Origin: an uncultured Treponema sp.
GTDB taxonomy: Bacteria > Spirochaetota > Spirochaetia > Treponematales > Treponemataceae
NCBI GenBank assembly: GCA_937902445.1
Contig: CALELJ010000001.1
Span: 1 to 14,350, forward strand
Length of the DNA: 14,350 nucleotides
Reading direction: 5' to 3'
Below, in pieces: positions 1-7,341 of this stretch (the stretch's first letter is position 1; every line of letters starts with the position of its first letter). The translations under genes were made by a program, and so were the position numbers. Under the pieces are notes generated by a model. The model was not told the origin of the DNA. It saw only the letters and a program-made list of their open reading frames with translations, and ran no database searches.

Positions 1-519
1 ATCGAATCCATCAAGACGAGAATCAAATCTCCTGAAAGCATCATATGCAAATTGAAAAAAAGGAATCTTCCTGTAAGCGTGGAATCAATAACTGAAAACA
101 TTACGGACATTGCCGGCATACGTGTCATCTGTTCTTTTCCGGAAGACATCTACCTTCTTGCCGAATGCCTTGTAAAGCAGGACGACATTACCCTCATTGA
201 AAAAAAGGATTACATACAGCAGCCAAAATGTTCCGGATACCGCAGCCTGCACCTCATAGTTGAAGTTCCGATCTTTCTGGCGGAAGAAAAAAAACCTGTC
301 CGCGTGGAAGTTCAGCTTAGAACAATCGGAATGGACTTCTGGGCAAGCCTTGAACACAAGCTCATGTATAAGAAATCCGTTCCTGAAGATGTTGCGACGG
401 AACTTTCAAGGGAACTTCTCGACTGTTCCAACATAAGCGCAAGCCTTGACCTTCGCATGCAGAAAATACGAAACCAGCTGGCCCAGTATGATGACGACAA
501 TGAGCAGTCCATCTGCTGA
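1..519 (+). CDS. Small alarmone synthetase (RelA/SpoT-like GTP pyrophosphokinase), 5' end outside window
   Basis: The reading frame is open from base 1, so this is the last 172 codons of a gene that starts upstream. The protein has the RelA/SpoT nucleotidyltransferase pattern: DIAGIRVIC early, then GYRSLHLIVEVP (substrate-binding Tyr and the SLH segment), then VEVQLRTIGMDFWASLEHK. No HD hydrolase, TGS or ACT domain follows, and the protein ends about 60 residues after the EVQLRT segment, as in stand-alone synthetases of the YjbM/YwaC type. These transfer pyrophosphate from ATP to GDP or GTP to make (p)ppGpp in the cytoplasm. A TTG at base 52 could be read as a start, but the upstream frame encodes plausible family sequence (IESIKTRIKSPESI), so I treat the gene as truncated by the window. 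It converges on the cinA-like gene with 21 bases between stops. Function is confident; the subgroup is inferred. Confidence 0.88.
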   Translation: MESIKTRIKSPESIICKLKKRNLPVSVESITENITDIAGIRVICSFPEDIYLLAECLVKQDDITLIEKKDYIQQPKCSGYRSLHLIVEVPIFLAEEKKPVRVEVQLRTIGMDFWASLEHKLMYKKSVPEDVATELSRELLDCSNISASLDLRMQKIRNQLAQYDDDNEQSIC

Positions 520-540
520 TCTGCTATAGCCGGCAAAAAA

Positions 541-1023
541 CTACAGCAGGCTCAGGATGGAATCATAAACTTTGGCCGCATACAGTTGCTTGATTTCCCT
601 GCGGTCAAGGCTGCCTACATCTTCTTTCAGATGGAAGTCGTGAGATTCTTTTCCGATACGGATGCAATAGAAGGCTTCTCCCACTACGGAATCACTGTTG
701 TCCGGATCCACGTTGCCTGTTGTTCCGGTTATGCCAACAGCAATGTCGGTTCCATAGATTTTCTGGGCAACCTCTGCCATAGCCATAGCGCACTCAGCGG
801 AATACACGCCGTTTTTTTCTATGATGCCGGAATCTACTCCTGCCGCAGTCTTCATTTCATTGCTGTATGTAACAAGGCTTCCCTTGAAAACCTCCGACGC
901 CCCGGCAGTATCGGTAAACATTGAAGCGAGCAGACCACCCGTACAGCTTTCCATGAATGTTATGGTAAGTTTTTTTTCTATCAGTTTTTTCGTTACGATT
1001 TCAGCGGCATTGCTTTTTCCCAT
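541..1023 (-). CDS. pncC: CinA C-terminal domain protein (PncC-type nicotinamide-nucleotide amidohydrolase)
   Basis: The 160-residue protein matches the stand-alone CinA C-terminal family. It has the ESCTGG signature at residues 25-30 holding the expected catalytic Ser, the segment GSLVTYSNEMK at 48-58, and GITGTTG near 97-103. Family members deamidate nicotinamide mononucleotide to nicotinate mononucleotide in pyridine-nucleotide salvage. The N-terminal molybdopterin-binding-like domain of full CinA is absent, so the length is that of PncC. I chose the ATG at 1023 because AAAGGA lies 7 bases upstream; an in-frame ATG at 1047 lacks such a site and overlaps the preceding gene. The gene follows the esterase stop (1037) by 13 bases on the same strand, so the two are probably co-transcribed. 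The glycine-rich motif reads GTTGNVDPDNSD rather than the more usual GPGG form, a modest variation. Confidence 0.88.
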   Translation of the reverse strand: MGKSNAAEIVTKKLIEKKLTITFMESCTGGLLASMFTDTAGASEVFKGSLVTYSNEMKTAAGVDSGIIEKNGVYSAECAMAMAEVAQKIYGTDIAVGITGTTGNVDPDNSDSVVGEAFYCIRIGKESHDFHLKEDVGSLDRREIKQLYAAKVYDSILSLL

Positions 1024-1036
1024 TTTCAAGTCCTTT

Positions 1037-1852
1037 CTAATCCTCATTCAAAACCTTGTCCAGCCAGTCAATGAATCGGGTGCCCGATGCCGGATCCACA
1101 TCATCAAGTTCAACCCAGAAATGTCCGCGGCTTTCGTATTCCGCATATACGGAATTTTTGCAGAATTTTGCAACGCGCCTTCCGCTTTCCCAGGCCTGTT
1201 CGTAGATTCCCTTGTCGTTCTTTGCGTTGCCCCACCAGAACTGTATGGGCAGAATCTTCAGCATTTCTTTCGTTGAAACCTGATAGTATCCGCTGCCTGA
1301 AATGACTGCCTTGAAAAGACGCGGGTCATAGCAGGCCATCTTTACCGCATAGTATGCGCCCTGGCTGTGACCGAAGGCAATTATGTTTTCCCTGTCGATG
1401 CATTCGTTCTGTATGAGGAGATTCTGAATCAGCATGCTGGTGTCATGGCAGTCGCTGTAGTATCCGCAGCGTGCAAGCAGAACCAGTACCGCACTGTGAC
1501 GCAGGTTCTGCACTTTATTGTCGGTGAACATTCTTCCGTAGCGGCCTAGGGAAACGCCCTTGCTTTCACTTCCATGGAACAAGACAAACAGAGGCAGTTT
1601 TGCCTGCTCATTGTGGATGTCATTTTTGAATTCAGGCGGAATATATAGAAAATAATCGTAACCGGCAAAAGTCCTTACGAATTTCCATTTATCGGTGTCG
1701 GCGGTCTTATCTGCCCAGTAATAATCCGGTTCAAAGACAAGTTCGCCCAGAGTTTTTCTTCCGTAGAGTGATTTGAGGACCAATGCTGCGGATACAAGCA
1801 ATACTACTGATGTGGAGATAAAAACGATCGATATCTTTGCTCTTCTTGACAT
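1037..1852 (-). CDS. Membrane-anchored alpha/beta-hydrolase (PHB depolymerase/feruloyl esterase-like)
   Basis: A 271-residue protein with a basic N-terminus (MSRRAK) and one hydrophobic segment at about residues 7-26, which should serve as an uncleaved membrane anchor or a signal peptide and place the enzyme outside the inner membrane. The hydrolase domain has an oxyanion HG pair in LFVLFHGSESKG (residues 93-94), a nucleophile elbow GHSQG (161-165, Ser163), a possible acid Asp213 after WWGNAKN, and a C-terminal His244 in SRGHFW. This is the layout of the esterase D/PHB-depolymerase class; the substrate is unknown. The frame stays open upstream to 2053 but would run into the divergent flavin reductase gene, so I use ATG 1852; ATG 1870 is an alternative. 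Neither has a clear Shine-Dalgarno. It is the first gene of a likely two-gene unit with the pncC-like gene. Confidence 0.72.
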   Translation of the reverse strand: MSRRAKISIVFISTSVVLLVSAALVLKSLYGRKTLGELVFEPDYYWADKTADTDKWKFVRTFAGYDYFLYIPPEFKNDIHNEQAKLPLFVLFHGSESKGVSLGRYGRMFTDNKVQNLRHSAVLVLLARCGYYSDCHDTSMLIQNLLIQNECIDRENIIAFGHSQGAYYAVKMACYDPRLFKAVISGSGYYQVSTKEMLKILPIQFWWGNAKNDKGIYEQAWESGRRVAKFCKNSVYAEYESRGHFWVELDDVDPASGTRFIDWLDKVLNED

Positions 1853-1951
1853 GGGGATATGATACTGCATATCAGAAGTAAACTGAATGGAAATTCTGCA
1901 ATTCCCGATGCATATTCTGCAAGCGAAAGTGCATTTTAGTTCCGGCTGTGT

Positions 1952-2009
1952 TAAAATTGATGTGAATACAACCCACGGAACCTGTGGGAACGCTTGATTT
2001 TTTTTGGAG
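1952..2009 (+). promoter_or_regulatory. Possible promoter and hairpin leader of the flavin reductase gene
   Basis: A -10-like TAAAAT at 1952-1957 is followed by a leader of roughly 50 bases. The leader holds a short hairpin (CCCACGG at 1972-1978 with CC..GTGGG at 1981-1988, one bulged T), a T-run at 1998-2005 and the Shine-Dalgarno GGAG at 2006-2009. The hairpin and T-run are 9 bases apart, too far for a standard terminator. The -35 region is poor. Regulation through this leader is speculative. Confidence 0.3.
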
Positions 2010-2016
2010 AAAAAAT

Positions 2017-2583
2017 ATGAAAAACCTCGGAGCAAAACCAATGATTTATCCAATGCCTGTACTCATCCTTGCATCTTACGACAAGGACGGAAAGGCAAAC
2101 GCAATGAACGCTGCCTGGGGCGGAATTGTTGAAGCCGACCAGATCTGCATATCACTTTCCAAGCACCAGACGACCGACAATATCGATTTCAACAAGGCCT
2201 TCACCGTAAGCATCGCCGATGTTGAGCACACTGTCGCCTGTGACTACGTTGGTCTTGTAAGCGGAAAAGACGAACCTGCAAAAATGGAGAAAGCCGGATT
2301 CACCACACGCAAAAGTGATTTCGTAAATGCTCCGGTAATCAACGAACTTCCTCTCTGCCTTGAATGCGAGCTGCTTAGGATCGACGGAGAAAGATCAAAG
2401 GATGAAATGCACTACATAGGTAAAATCGTCAACATCTGCGCCGATGAAAAAATCCTTGACGATAAAGGAAACGTAGACCTGACTAAGTTCCATCCGATCT
2501 GCTATGATCCAAGCGGCCACGGATATTACGAACTTGGAAAGAAAGTCGGACAGGCTTTTGCTGACGGAAAACAGCTCATGTAG
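2017..2583 (+). CDS. Flavin reductase family protein (flavoredoxin-like, FMN-binding)
   Basis: A 188-residue protein of the DIM6/NTAB-type FMN-binding split-barrel family. The N-terminus GAKPMIYPMPVLILASYDKDGKANAMNAAWGG has the typical pattern of first barrel strand, turn, then a conserved N-x-M-x-x-A-W-x-G segment for flavin binding. The central part (SLSKHQTTDNIDFNKAFTVSI) matches the family stretch that ends with entry into the next strand. Members bind FMN and pass electrons from NAD(P)H or ferredoxin-like donors to flavin or other acceptors; the physiological partner cannot be read from sequence. Start ATG 2017 is fixed by GGAG at 2006-2009; the open frame back to 1984 has no ribosome site. 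It diverges from the esterase across a 164-base gap and precedes the nfeD promoter, so it is probably monocistronic. Confidence 0.85.
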   Translation: MKNLGAKPMIYPMPVLILASYDKDGKANAMNAAWGGIVEADQICISLSKHQTTDNIDFNKAFTVSIADVEHTVACDYVGLVSGKDEPAKMEKAGFTTRKSDFVNAPVINELPLCLECELLRIDGERSKDEMHYIGKIVNICADEKILDDKGNVDLTKFHPICYDPSGHGYYELGKKVGQAFADGKQLM

Positions 2584-2598
2584 TTGAAGGAAATGAAT

Positions 2599-2627
2599 TT
2601 GCAAATTCCAGTTATTCTTTTTATATT
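2599..2627 (+). promoter_or_regulatory. Sigma-70-type promoter of the nfeD operon, leaderless arrangement
   Basis: TTGCAA (2599-2604), a 17-base spacer, then TATATT (2622-2627). The ATG of nfeD begins 6 bases after the -10 box, and no Shine-Dalgarno is seen. Transcription would start at or next to the ATG. Confidence 0.55.
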
Positions 2628-2633
2628 GAATGT

Positions 2634-3098
2634 ATGATTGATTTTCTTACAACAGTAATGCCCTGGGTCTGGGTTGGAGTCCTTGTAGTTTCCATTGTCA
2701 TCGAGGCAATGACTCTTGGACTCACCACGATCTGGGCGGCCGCAGCCAGCATACCGCTGATTTTTATTGCCCGCGGAACAATGCCTCTTAAATGGCAGAT
2801 CCTGATTTTCATTTTCCTTACCACACTCCTTGCTTTCGTGACACGCCCTTTTGTGGTGAAGTTCCTTAGAACAGGCAAACAGAGTGAGGGAAACATCAAC
2901 AGCCTTGACGGCCAGACAGTCCTCTGTGTCGCACCGATTGCTGAATTCAAATTCGGCGAGGTAAAGACAAAGAACGGCGTGGTCTGGACTGCAAAGTCAG
3001 AAGACGGAACTGAAATCGCATCTGATTCCATCTGTACAGTCTCAAGAGTCGAAGGAAACACTCTTGTCGTAAAACCAACCCAAAAGGAGAATAAGTAG
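2634..3098 (+). CDS. NfeD family membrane protein
   Basis: A 154-residue protein of the short NfeD class. Hydrophobic segments lie at about residues 8-24, 26-46 and 54-76, and a soluble C-terminal domain follows (about 88-150). That domain begins with LDGQTVLCVAPI and contains the glycine/valine-rich strand pattern (EFKFGEVKTKNGVVWTAKS ... ISRVEGNTLVVKP type) typical of the OB fold. NfeD proteins partner with SPFH/stomatin proteins in membrane microdomains. The gene lies 3 bases upstream of an SPFH gene, the classic pairing, which strongly supports the call. The start ATG has no Shine-Dalgarno but sits just after a good promoter, so the transcript may be leaderless. The protease domain of long NfeD forms is absent. 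Confidence 0.88.
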   Translation: MIDFLTTVMPWVWVGVLVVSIVIEAMTLGLTTIWAAAASIPLIFIARGTMPLKWQILIFIFLTTLLAFVTRPFVVKFLRTGKQSEGNINSLDGQTVLCVAPIAEFKFGEVKTKNGVVWTAKSEDGTEIASDSICTVSRVEGNTLVVKPTQKENK

Positions 3099-3101
3099 AA
3101 A

Positions 3102-4019
3102 ATGGTTTACCTTTTTGCAGCACTTGCACTCATCGTGTTCATTCTTATCGTCACCAACATCCGTATCGTTCCGCAGAGTCATGCCTACGTCATTGAACGT
3201 CTTGGTGCCTACTGTTCAACATGGCAGGTTGGACTTCATGTAAAGGTTCCGCTCATTGACAGAATGGCCAACAGCATGAGCCTCAAGGAAAAAGTCCTGG
3301 ATTTCCAGCCTCAGCCTGTAATCACAAAGGACAATGTAACCATGATGATCGACACTGTCGTCTATTTTCAGATTACGGATCCTAAGCTTTACACATACGG
3401 TGTTGAAAAGCCTATCAATGCCCTTGAAAACCTCAGCGCCACAACGCTCCGTAACATCATCGGTGAACTTGAACTTGACCAGACACTTACAAGCCGTGAC
3501 GTGATCAACACAAAGATGCGTTCAATTCTTGACGAGGCAACAGACCCATGGGGAATCAAGGTCAACCGCGTTGAAGTAAAGAACATCATTCCGCCTGAGG
3601 CAATCAAGGAAGCAATGGAAAAGCAGATGCGTGCTGAACGCGAACGCCGCGAACAGATCCTTATTGCCGAAGGAAAAAAGCAGAGTGCCATCCTCGTTGC
3701 CGAAGGTGAAAAGCAGTCAAAGATTCTTGAGGCTGAGGCCGCCAAGGAAGCTACGATTCTTGCCGCCGAAGCAGAAAAGGAAGCAGCTGTAAAAAGGGCA
3801 GAAGGTGAAGCGGAAGCAATACGTCAGGTTCAGGAAGCAACTGCCGCCGGTCTTAAAATGATTAAGGAAGCCGGAGTTGATGAGAAGGTAATCCGCCTTA
3901 GAAGCCTTGAGGCATTTGAGAAGGCAGCTGACGGAAAAGCTACAAAAATCATCGTTCCAAGCGACATTCAGAATTTCAGTGGACTTGCAGGAGCAATTTC
4001 AGAGGTGGTAAAAAAATGA
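3102..4019 (+). CDS. SPFH/Band-7 (stomatin/QmcA-like) membrane scaffold protein
   Basis: A 305-residue protein. One N-terminal membrane segment (about 3-19) is followed by the Band-7 domain: IRIVPQSHAYVIERLGAY at 20-37, GLHVKVPLIDR at 44-54, and the DNVTMMIDTVVYFQITDP strand near 77-94. Then come ATTLRNIIGELELDQTLTSRD (113-133) and the WGIKVNRVEVKNIIPP segment (150-165). Residues about 166-250 are an Ala/Glu/Lys-rich coiled coil with repeated AEGEKQS/AEAxKEA units. The C-terminus is a short hydrophobic-polar tail. Such proteins oligomerise into membrane microdomain cages and often influence membrane proteases. AAGGAG lies about 12 bases before the ATG. It follows nfeD by 3 bases and its stop overlaps the next start as ATGA, so the three genes form one operon. 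Confidence 0.95.
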   Translation: MVYLFAALALIVFILIVTNIRIVPQSHAYVIERLGAYCSTWQVGLHVKVPLIDRMANSMSLKEKVLDFQPQPVITKDNVTMMIDTVVYFQITDPKLYTYGVEKPINALENLSATTLRNIIGELELDQTLTSRDVINTKMRSILDEATDPWGIKVNRVEVKNIIPPEAIKEAMEKQMRAERERREQILIAEGKKQSAILVAEGEKQSKILEAEAAKEATILAAEAEKEAAVKRAEGEAEAIRQVQEATAAGLKMIKEAGVDEKVIRLRSLEAFEKAADGKATKIIVPSDIQNFSGLAGAISEVVKK

Positions 4020-4642
4020 ACGAACACAAGAAGACCATGTACGGAATCCAGGCGGCGGCAATCATTACAAAAATGAAGGCACGTGGAATGGAGGCATACT
4101 ACTGCGACAACATTGAGGCCGCAAAGAAAAAAGTCCTTGAACTTATCGGGGACGGCTGCAAAAACATCGGATACGGCGGATCAATGACAATTGATGAATG
4201 CGGACTTAAGGACGACATTGCCGCCGCAGGCCACAACCTCATAAAGCGCGAGGAACTTTCAGTCGAGGAAGCAAACGTCAGAAACATCAACGCGGACACA
4301 TTCCTCATGAGTTCCAATGCAATCACATTGAACGGCGAGCTTGTAAACATCGACAAAAGAGGAAACAGAGTCTGCTATCTGATTTACGGACCAAAGCAGG
4401 TAATCGTCCTTGCCGGCATGAACAAGGTGACGGCAGACGTTGACGATGCCATACGCCGCGTAAGGTGCTGTGCGACTCCACCAAACGCAATCCGTCTCAA
4501 TCTTGATACACCATGTTCAAAGAACGGACGCTGTGTTGACTGCGTTAACGACAGCCTTTGCGCCAACATCGTAACAACAAGAACCAGCTGCCCACCGGGA
4601 CGCATCAAGGTCGTCCTTGTCGGTGAAGAGCTGGGGTATTAA
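4016..4642 (+). CDS. LUD-domain protein (lactate utilisation LutC/YkgG-like, DUF162)
   Basis: A 208-residue protein with the LUD fold: KTMYGIQAAAIITKMKARGMEAYYC at the N-terminus, GCKNIGYGGSMTIDECGL (residues 48-64), the NADTFLMSSNAITLNGELVNID stretch (92-113) and GPKQVIVLAGMNKVT (125-139). The C-terminus has a cysteine cluster (Cys167, 173, 176, 182, 192, plus Cys151-152) that may hold an iron-sulfur cluster, as in many single-gene LUD proteins of anaerobes. LutC-type proteins belong to L-lactate oxidising complexes, but no lutA or lutB is seen here, so that role is unproven. The ATG overlaps the SPFH stop by 4 bases, with GAGG-type ribosome sequence inside the SPFH gene, so translational coupling is likely. 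It is the last gene of the operon. Confidence 0.88.
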   Translation: MNEHKKTMYGIQAAAIITKMKARGMEAYYCDNIEAAKKKVLELIGDGCKNIGYGGSMTIDECGLKDDIAAAGHNLIKREELSVEEANVRNINADTFLMSSNAITLNGELVNIDKRGNRVCYLIYGPKQVIVLAGMNKVTADVDDAIRRVRCCATPPNAIRLNLDTPCSKNGRCVDCVNDSLCANIVTTRTSCPPGRIKVVLVGEELGY

Positions 4643-4676
4643 CAGTCAATTTCAATCCATTCATACCATCATAAGT

Positions 4677-4820
4677 TGATATGAATGATCGAGAGGAAAG
4701 GCAGAGGCTGGCAAAAACATGCAAAGCCCGGAAAGATAGTTTCCTTGCCGGGCTTTGCATGTAGCGACGATATCTAGCGGTTTTGACAGACTCGTACTGA
4801 CCGGTAGATTATTCATATCA
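4677..4820. repeat. 144-base intergenic segment bounded by imperfect 14-base inverted repeats
   Basis: TGATATGAATGATC at 4677-4690 and GATTATTCATATCA at 4807-4820 are inverted copies with one mismatch. They enclose the strong hairpin at 4717-4762 and lie wholly in the convergent gap between the LUD and alcohol dehydrogenase genes. The arrangement resembles a small non-autonomous inverted-repeat element, but no target-site duplication is evident. A TTGACA at 4783-4788 with TAGATT 16 bases later could be a weak + strand promoter pointing into the dehydrogenase 3' end; I give this little weight. Confidence 0.4.
4713..4762 (-). terminator. Rho-independent terminator of the alcohol dehydrogenase gene
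   Basis: A perfect 15-base stem (4717-4731 with 4748-4762, G+C-rich CCCGG/CCGGG at the loop side) encloses a loop that can add an AAA/TTT extension. Read on the minus strand the stem is followed by a T-run (complement of 4713-4716). This fits termination of the minus-strand gene ending at 4822. On the + strand there is no T-run, so it is a poorer terminator for the LUD operon, although the hairpin could still protect that 3' end. Confidence 0.75.
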
Positions 4821-4821
4821 T

Positions 4822-6000
4822 TTAAAACGCCATATTATAAATTTCCAGCATGTCCTGATATGCCAACGGCTTGTAACCTGCAAGGGTTCTTGTCTTTCCA
4901 CGGCTGCATTTATAGGCCATAGGCTCAAGGTCTTCTTCCTTCACGCCAAGTTCACGAAGGCTGACAGGCATTCCGATGGACCTGTAGAAATCTTCCTGCA
5001 TTGCAATTGCCTTAAGGACAGTTTCTTCCTTGTGCTCAAAATCAATGTCCACATTCCATACGTTATGTGCGTACTGCAGGAAACGGTCTAAAGAATCCTT
5101 ATAGACATAGCGGGCCCAGCTGCACCACAAGGCTGCAAGTCCTGCTCCGTGGGCAACCTCAGGATACATTCCGCTTACTTCATGCTCAAACTGATGCACC
5201 GTCAGCTGAACGGTCCTTCCGCACTGTGTCAGTCCGTTGTGCGCAAGGGAAGATGCCCACATCATGTTGGCTCGGGATTCGTAGTTTTCAGGATTTTTGA
5301 GGCATTCAACGCCGGCTTTGTTGATATTCTTGATGACGGCTTCTGCGATGGAATCCGTAAGCTGGGTATCTGTTCCCGGACAGAAATAGCGTTCGATAGT
5401 ATGCATGCCGATGTCGACGATTCCGCATGCAGTCTGATATGCATTTACCGAAAATGTAAGCTCAGGATTTTCAATGGCAAAATCCATTCTGTTGCACTGG
5501 CTGCCATATCCGCGCTTGTCCCCGTCTGCAGGATTTGTGATTACACAGGAATTGGACATTTCACTGCCTGCCGCAGAAAGCGTAAGAATACAACCTTTCT
5601 TTAGGGTAGCTTTTGGCTGTGCCTTTCCAAGATTGAAATCCCATACATCCACATCTGGATTTGCAACGCCGTTGGCAATGGCCTTTGAAGAATCCAATAC
5701 GGAACCTCCGCCGACGGCAAGTATGAAATCGACGCCTTCCTTTTTGCAAAGCTCAATTCCCTGACGGACAAGAGGGAGCTCAGGATTTGCCTTTACGCCG
5801 CCAAGTTCAACCCATGCAATTTTTTCCGCATCAAGGGCCGCAGTAACCTTGTCCAGAAGCCCGCTTTTTTTTGCGGAACCGCTTCCATAATGAACAAGAA
5901 CTTTTTTTGCACCAAATGCCGCAGCATATTTGCCGACATTCTCTTCTTCTTTCTTTCCAAAATATACCCTGGTAGGTGTGTCGTAAATAAAATTATCCAT
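4822..6000 (-). CDS. Iron-containing alcohol dehydrogenase (butanol dehydrogenase-like)
   Basis: A 392-residue group III alcohol dehydrogenase of usual family length. The N-terminus MDNFIYDTPTRVYFGKKEE is characteristic. The cofactor site includes VLVHYGSGSAKKSGL (about 36-50) and AVGGGSVLDSSKAIA (about 95-110). Metal ligands are expected from the VDIGMHTIERYF segment (Asp, His) and from PEVAHGAGLAALW, with a further conserved His in SLAHNGLTQCGR nearby. It should reduce aldehydes to alcohols with NAD(P)H in fermentation; the exact substrate is unknown. The open frame extends to 6054, but the ATG at 6000 fits the family N-terminus and lies 7 bases after a -10 box, without a Shine-Dalgarno. 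It lies downstream of the cation transporter gene on the same strand (117-base gap) but has its own promoter and terminator. Confidence 0.92.
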   Translation of the reverse strand: MDNFIYDTPTRVYFGKKEEENVGKYAAAFGAKKVLVHYGSGSAKKSGLLDKVTAALDAEKIAWVELGGVKANPELPLVRQGIELCKKEGVDFILAVGGGSVLDSSKAIANGVANPDVDVWDFNLGKAQPKATLKKGCILTLSAAGSEMSNSCVITNPADGDKRGYGSQCNRMDFAIENPELTFSVNAYQTACGIVDIGMHTIERYFCPGTDTQLTDSIAEAVIKNINKAGVECLKNPENYESRANMMWASSLAHNGLTQCGRTVQLTVHQFEHEVSGMYPEVAHGAGLAALWCSWARYVYKDSLDRFLQYAHNVWNVDIDFEHKEETVLKAIAMQEDFYRSIGMPVSLRELGVKEEDLEPMAYKCSRGKTRTLAGYKPLAYQDMLEIYNMAF

Positions 6001-6007
6001 AGAAGAA

Positions 6008-6036
6008 ATTGTAAAAGACATTTCATCGGAATGCAA
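6008..6036 (-). promoter_or_regulatory. Promoter of the alcohol dehydrogenase gene, leaderless arrangement
   Basis: On the minus strand TTGCAT (complement of 6031-6036), a 17-base spacer and TACAAT (complement of 6008-6013) precede the ATG at 6000 by 7 bases. No Shine-Dalgarno is present. The same geometry is seen before nfeD, the cation transporter, the patatin gene and tex. Confidence 0.5.
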
Positions 6037-6117
6037 TTGATGACCCGCGACCACAAGCTTGAGCAGTTTGGCAGCGATGTCATCATGGTTTAGAAAACTG
6101 ACAGGCAGTGGCAGAAC

Positions 6118-7287
6118 CTACTGAACAAAAGGCGAATCTACAGTAACGACAGTGAAAACGTCATTTTCACGGCAGTTGATGGCTGTGAAGAGTTTTTCAC
6201 GGATCTCATTTTCACTCAGGCAGCAGTCGTGTGGACGCACGATGTCAAAAATCAGGTTCGTATGGTTTTCACCTGGAACCATCCTTACATCATGAATCGT
6301 AAAACGCCCGTCAAGCTTTCGTGCCTCTTCAATGGCAATAGCTTTAAGCGCTTCAAGCCGCTTGTTGTTCGTATCAATAGGATCCATATGCATTACAACG
6401 CTGCAGTTGAATTTCTGTGACAGGGCAAATTCCGCACAGTCGATGACTTCATGAAGATCAAAGATGTTCTGATCCCCGGGAACTTCCGCATGAAGGGAAA
6501 TCATCATCCTTCCAGGACCATAGTCATGAACAACAAGATCATGGATTCCGATGATGGGCTTGAATTTTAAGGCTTCCTTTTCAATTTCTTCCACGAATTC
6601 CTTTTCAGGCGGCAGGCCAAGAAGAGGGTCAATGGTTTCCTTGCAGGCCTCAATTCCGCCCTTGAAAATGAAGACAGCAACGACAAGGCCGCCGATTCCA
6701 TCGACAGGAAGGGACGTAAATTTTCCCGCGATGACAGAAAGAATTACAACTCCCGTTGAAATCATGTCACCAAAACTATCTGTGGCAACAGCTTCCATTG
6801 CCGGGGATTTTATTTTCTTCGCGATGCTGTGGTTGTAAACATACATGTAGAATTTTACAAGAATTGCGGCAACCATTATGCAGATGGAAAAAGTTCCGCC
6901 TTCAACTGCCTTTGGATGGATTATGGTTTCCACGGAAGATTTAAAGAGCTCAATTCCCATGAAAAGAATCAAAAAGGAAACAATGAGTCCCGAAATATAT
7001 TCCAGACGGCCGTGTCCAAAAGGATGGTCGGCATCAGGCTTTTTACCGGACAACTTGAATCCAAGAACAGAAACAAAACTTGAGGCCGCATCACTGAGAT
7101 TGTTGAAGGCATCGGCAAGAATCGCAACGGAATTTGTTATGAGCGCTCCAAGAAGTTTTGCGGCAAAAAGAAGCACGTTCAAAAAAATACCAAAAGCGGA
7201 ACACATGATGCCGTATTGCTGACGGACATTTGGGTCCATATAGTCCCTGTGATTTTTAATGAAAATTCTTGCAAGTAAGTTTATCAT
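6118..7287 (-). CDS. Cation diffusion facilitator (CDF) family metal transporter
   Basis: A 389-residue inner-membrane protein. It has the CDF core: hydrophobic helices from about residue 27, DAFNNLSD at 59-66 (the paired metal-site Asp residues of TM2), HPFGHGRLEY after the first loop, and a later helix with the second Asp pair in DSFGDMISTG. The C-terminal half, after the last helix, is a cytoplasmic dimerisation domain (PIIGIHDLVVHDYGPGRMMISLHAEVP). The C-terminal extension of about 100 residues is longer than in minimal CDF proteins. Family members export Zn2+, Fe2+, Mn2+ or similar ions by proton exchange; the metal is not assignable. I chose ATG 7287 because relatives begin with a similar basic segment (MINLLARIFIKNHRDY). 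ATG 7237, with AGGGA upstream, is an alternative. It diverges from the esterase over 54 bases. Confidence 0.9.
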   Translation of the reverse strand: MINLLARIFIKNHRDYMDPNVRQQYGIMCSAFGIFLNVLLFAAKLLGALITNSVAILADAFNNLSDAASSFVSVLGFKLSGKKPDADHPFGHGRLEYISGLIVSFLILFMGIELFKSSVETIIHPKAVEGGTFSICIMVAAILVKFYMYVYNHSIAKKIKSPAMEAVATDSFGDMISTGVVILSVIAGKFTSLPVDGIGGLVVAVFIFKGGIEACKETIDPLLGLPPEKEFVEEIEKEALKFKPIIGIHDLVVHDYGPGRMMISLHAEVPGDQNIFDLHEVIDCAEFALSQKFNCSVVMHMDPIDTNNKRLEALKAIAIEEARKLDGRFTIHDVRMVPGENHTNLIFDIVRPHDCCLSENEIREKLFTAINCRENDVFTVVTVDSPFVQ

Positions 7288-7298
7288 ATTAATATAGT
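7269..7298 (+). promoter_or_regulatory. Promoter of the BD-FAE-like esterase gene
   Basis: TTGCAA (7269-7274), an 18-base spacer and TATAGT (7293-7298) would start transcription near 7305. That leaves a leader of about 37 bases holding AGGAGG at 7328-7333, 8 bases before the ATG. It overlaps the oppositely directed transporter promoter, so the two may exclude each other. Confidence 0.45.
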
Positions 7299-7325
7299 AT
7301 AAACCTTTACAGTCCAAATTGAAAA
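7296..7325 (-). promoter_or_regulatory. Promoter of the CDF transporter gene, leaderless arrangement
   Basis: On the minus strand TTTTCA (complement of 7320-7325), an 18-base spacer and TATACT (complement of 7296-7301). The -10 box ends 8 bases before the ATG at 7287 and no Shine-Dalgarno is visible. The -35 box is weak. Confidence 0.4.
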
Positions 7326-7341
7326 CCAGGAGGACCACGAA

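Noticed and set aside
821..1276. 151-codon + strand frame opposite the cinA-like and esterase genes
   Set aside because: It is antisense to two recognisable genes, with no family features.
1853..2053. N-terminal extension of the esterase to an upstream ATG at 2053
   Set aside because: It would overlap the divergent flavin reductase start and its ribosome site, and the extra 67 residues precede the membrane anchor without family character.
4783..4810. TTGACA/TAGATT promoter on + strand
   Set aside because: The 16-base spacer and weak -10, and the lack of any downstream + strand gene before the convergent dehydrogenase, make a functional promoter unlikely.
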